Assembly (NCBI RefSeq): GCF_001902145.1
Contig: NZ_MRST01000022.1
Coordinates: 62,001-126,000, forward strand
DNA: 64,000 nt
Reading direction: 5' to 3'
From: Pseudomonas fluorescens
Lineage (GTDB): Bacteria > Pseudomonadota > Gammaproteobacteria > Pseudomonadales > Pseudomonadaceae
In this document: piece by piece, positions 63,143 to 64,000 of the stretch
How positions within the stretch are numbered: the first letter of the stretch is position 1
How the letters are laid out: the number at the start of each line of letters is the position of its first letter
The notes under the pieces: model-generated
What the model was told of the DNA's origin: nothing
Databases searched by the model: none
The model's input: the letters and a program-made list of their open reading frames with translations, nothing else
Program-made: the position numbers and the translations under genes

Positions 63143-64000
63143 ATGCTCAAACGCCTCGCTTGCCTGGCTCTCTTCGCCTGCGCCCCGCTGCATGCGGCAC
63201 CGCACCTCGACGATCAACGTTTGCAGCAACTGGCCAATGATCCGTTCTGGCTGTCGCTGGGGCACTACGAAGCCGGCAAGGTCAGTGGCTGGCGCAGCTA
63301 TGTCAGCGACAAGAAGTTCTTCCTCGCCGCCGATGGCGCTCATCACCCGGACGCAGAACTCAAGGCCACTGTGGAGGCGCTGTATGCGCCGGCCAGCCTG
63401 GGTGAAAAGCACGCCCAATGCGTCTACCCCGCACGCACCCGCTGGCTCAAGGCCCAGTTGCAACTCAACGACCTGCCCGCCCTGGAGTGCAAAGAGTTCA
63501 CCCAGTGGTTCAAGGATGTCGCGCCCCATAGCGCAGTGATGATCTTCCCGGCGGCCTACCTCAACAGCCCGTCGTCGATGTTCGGCCATACGCTGCTGCG
63601 CATCGACCAGGCTGACGTGCAAAGCAACAACACCGCCCTGCTCAGCTATGCGATCAACTTCGGCGCCTATATCGAAGGCTCCGACAACAGCATCCTCTAT
63701 GCCTGGAAGGGCCTGATGGGCGGCTACCCCGGCCTGTTCGCCCTGGTGCCCTATCAGGAGAAACTTTCCGAATACCGCAGCCTCGAAAACCGCGATTTGT
63801 GGGAATACCGCCTGAACCTCACCGAGGTCGAGACCAAGCGTATGGTCGAGCACGTGTGGGAGCTCAAGCAGATCCAGTTCGACTACTTCTTCTTCGACGA
63901 AAACTGCTCCTACCGCCTGCTCGAACTGCTGCAAGTGGCCCGCCCCGGCCTGCGCCTGACTGAGCAATTCCCACTCACCGCGATCCCTACCGATACCGTC
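63143..64000 (+). CDS. DUF4105 family protein, 3' end beyond window
   Basis: Open from ATG 63143 to the window end (286 codons). Starts with a signal peptide (MLKRLACLALFACAPLHA). Family stretches: FPAAYLNSPSSMFGHTLLRI and DENCSYRLLELLQVA, with conserved His and Cys that resemble a papain-like (LapG-type) fold. Periplasmic or outer-membrane associated; function unknown. It follows the DUF3015 gene, an arrangement usual in Pseudomonas. Confidence 0.9.
   Translation, partial: MLKRLACLALFACAPLHAAPHLDDQRLQQLANDPFWLSLGHYEAGKVSGWRSYVSDKKFFLAADGAHHPDAELKATVEALYAPASLGEKHAQCVYPARTRWLKAQLQLNDLPALECKEFTQWFKDVAPHSAVMIFPAAYLNSPSSMFGHTLLRIDQADVQSNNTALLSYAINFGAYIEGSDNSILYAWKGLMGGYPGLFALVPYQEKLSEYRSLENRDLWEYRLNLTEVETKRMVEHVWELKQIQFDYFFFDENCSYRLLELLQVARPGLRLTEQFPLTAIPTDTV

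Overview
The window looks like a chromosome segment from a fluorescent-group Pseudomonas. The evidence is the gene order dnaK-grpE-recN-fur-bamE-rnfH/ratA-smpB, an ssrA gene directly beyond it, typical GC-rich codon use, REP-type inverted repeats, and Pseudomonas-type small proteins (DUF6124, DUF3015, DUF4105). The species cannot be fixed from the sequence alone.

Left core (1-13486): heat-shock genes dnaK (cut by the window edge) and grpE, each with a near-consensus sigma-32 promoter; recN behind a LexA box; fur and bamE divergent; rnfH/ratA opposite smpB; then a lactate block (lldR, lldP, a large FAD/Fe-S D-lactate dehydrogenase) with an LldR-type operator but without lldD; then a small secreted protein and the tmRNA gene ssrA.

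Genomic island (about 13487-52708): a P4-type tyrosine integrase, broken by one extra base, sits right after ssrA. At the far end a short imperfect copy of the ssrA 3' end is followed by a second copy of the ssrA-type terminator, which marks attL and attR. The cargo is mostly defence-like and modular. (a) A kinase / PP2C / VWA signalling triad (15.0-18.3 kb). (b) The RADAR pair rdrA-rdrB, an ATPase and an adenosine deaminase (18.5-23.7 kb). (c) A tight seven-gene run (23.8-33.4 kb): WYL regulator, two dynamin-like GTPases, a tail-anchored protein with an internal duplication, a HerA/FtsK-like ATPase, a stand-alone LHH nuclease toxin and an SMI1/KNR4 immunity-type protein. I do not recognise this run as a named system and consider it the best candidate for something undescribed. 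(d) A DUF932 / YqaJ-exonuclease recombination module with hairpins between several of its genes (34.1-38.2 kb). (e) A WYL-regulated type III-like methylase/helicase pair opposite a Rad50/RloC-like ATPase with a zinc-hook motif (39.9-48.5 kb). (f) Satellite-like regulatory genes: Gp2/YagK-like, AlpA, a double winged-helix protein and an RHH-like protein (48.6-52.6 kb).

Right core (52709-64000): an isochorismatase-type hydrolase, a strongly structured leader before a DUF6124 gene, two exported proteins of unknown function, an ArnT-like glycosyltransferase, YqhA, a REP pair beside a Lon-type protease, a DUF3015 protein and the start of a DUF4105 protein.

The core genes are vertical housekeeping functions. 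The island reads as a stack of independent immunity cassettes, several with their own WYL regulator, at the classical ssrA integration site. No CRISPR array, rRNA or tRNA (other than the tRNA-like part of ssrA) was seen.
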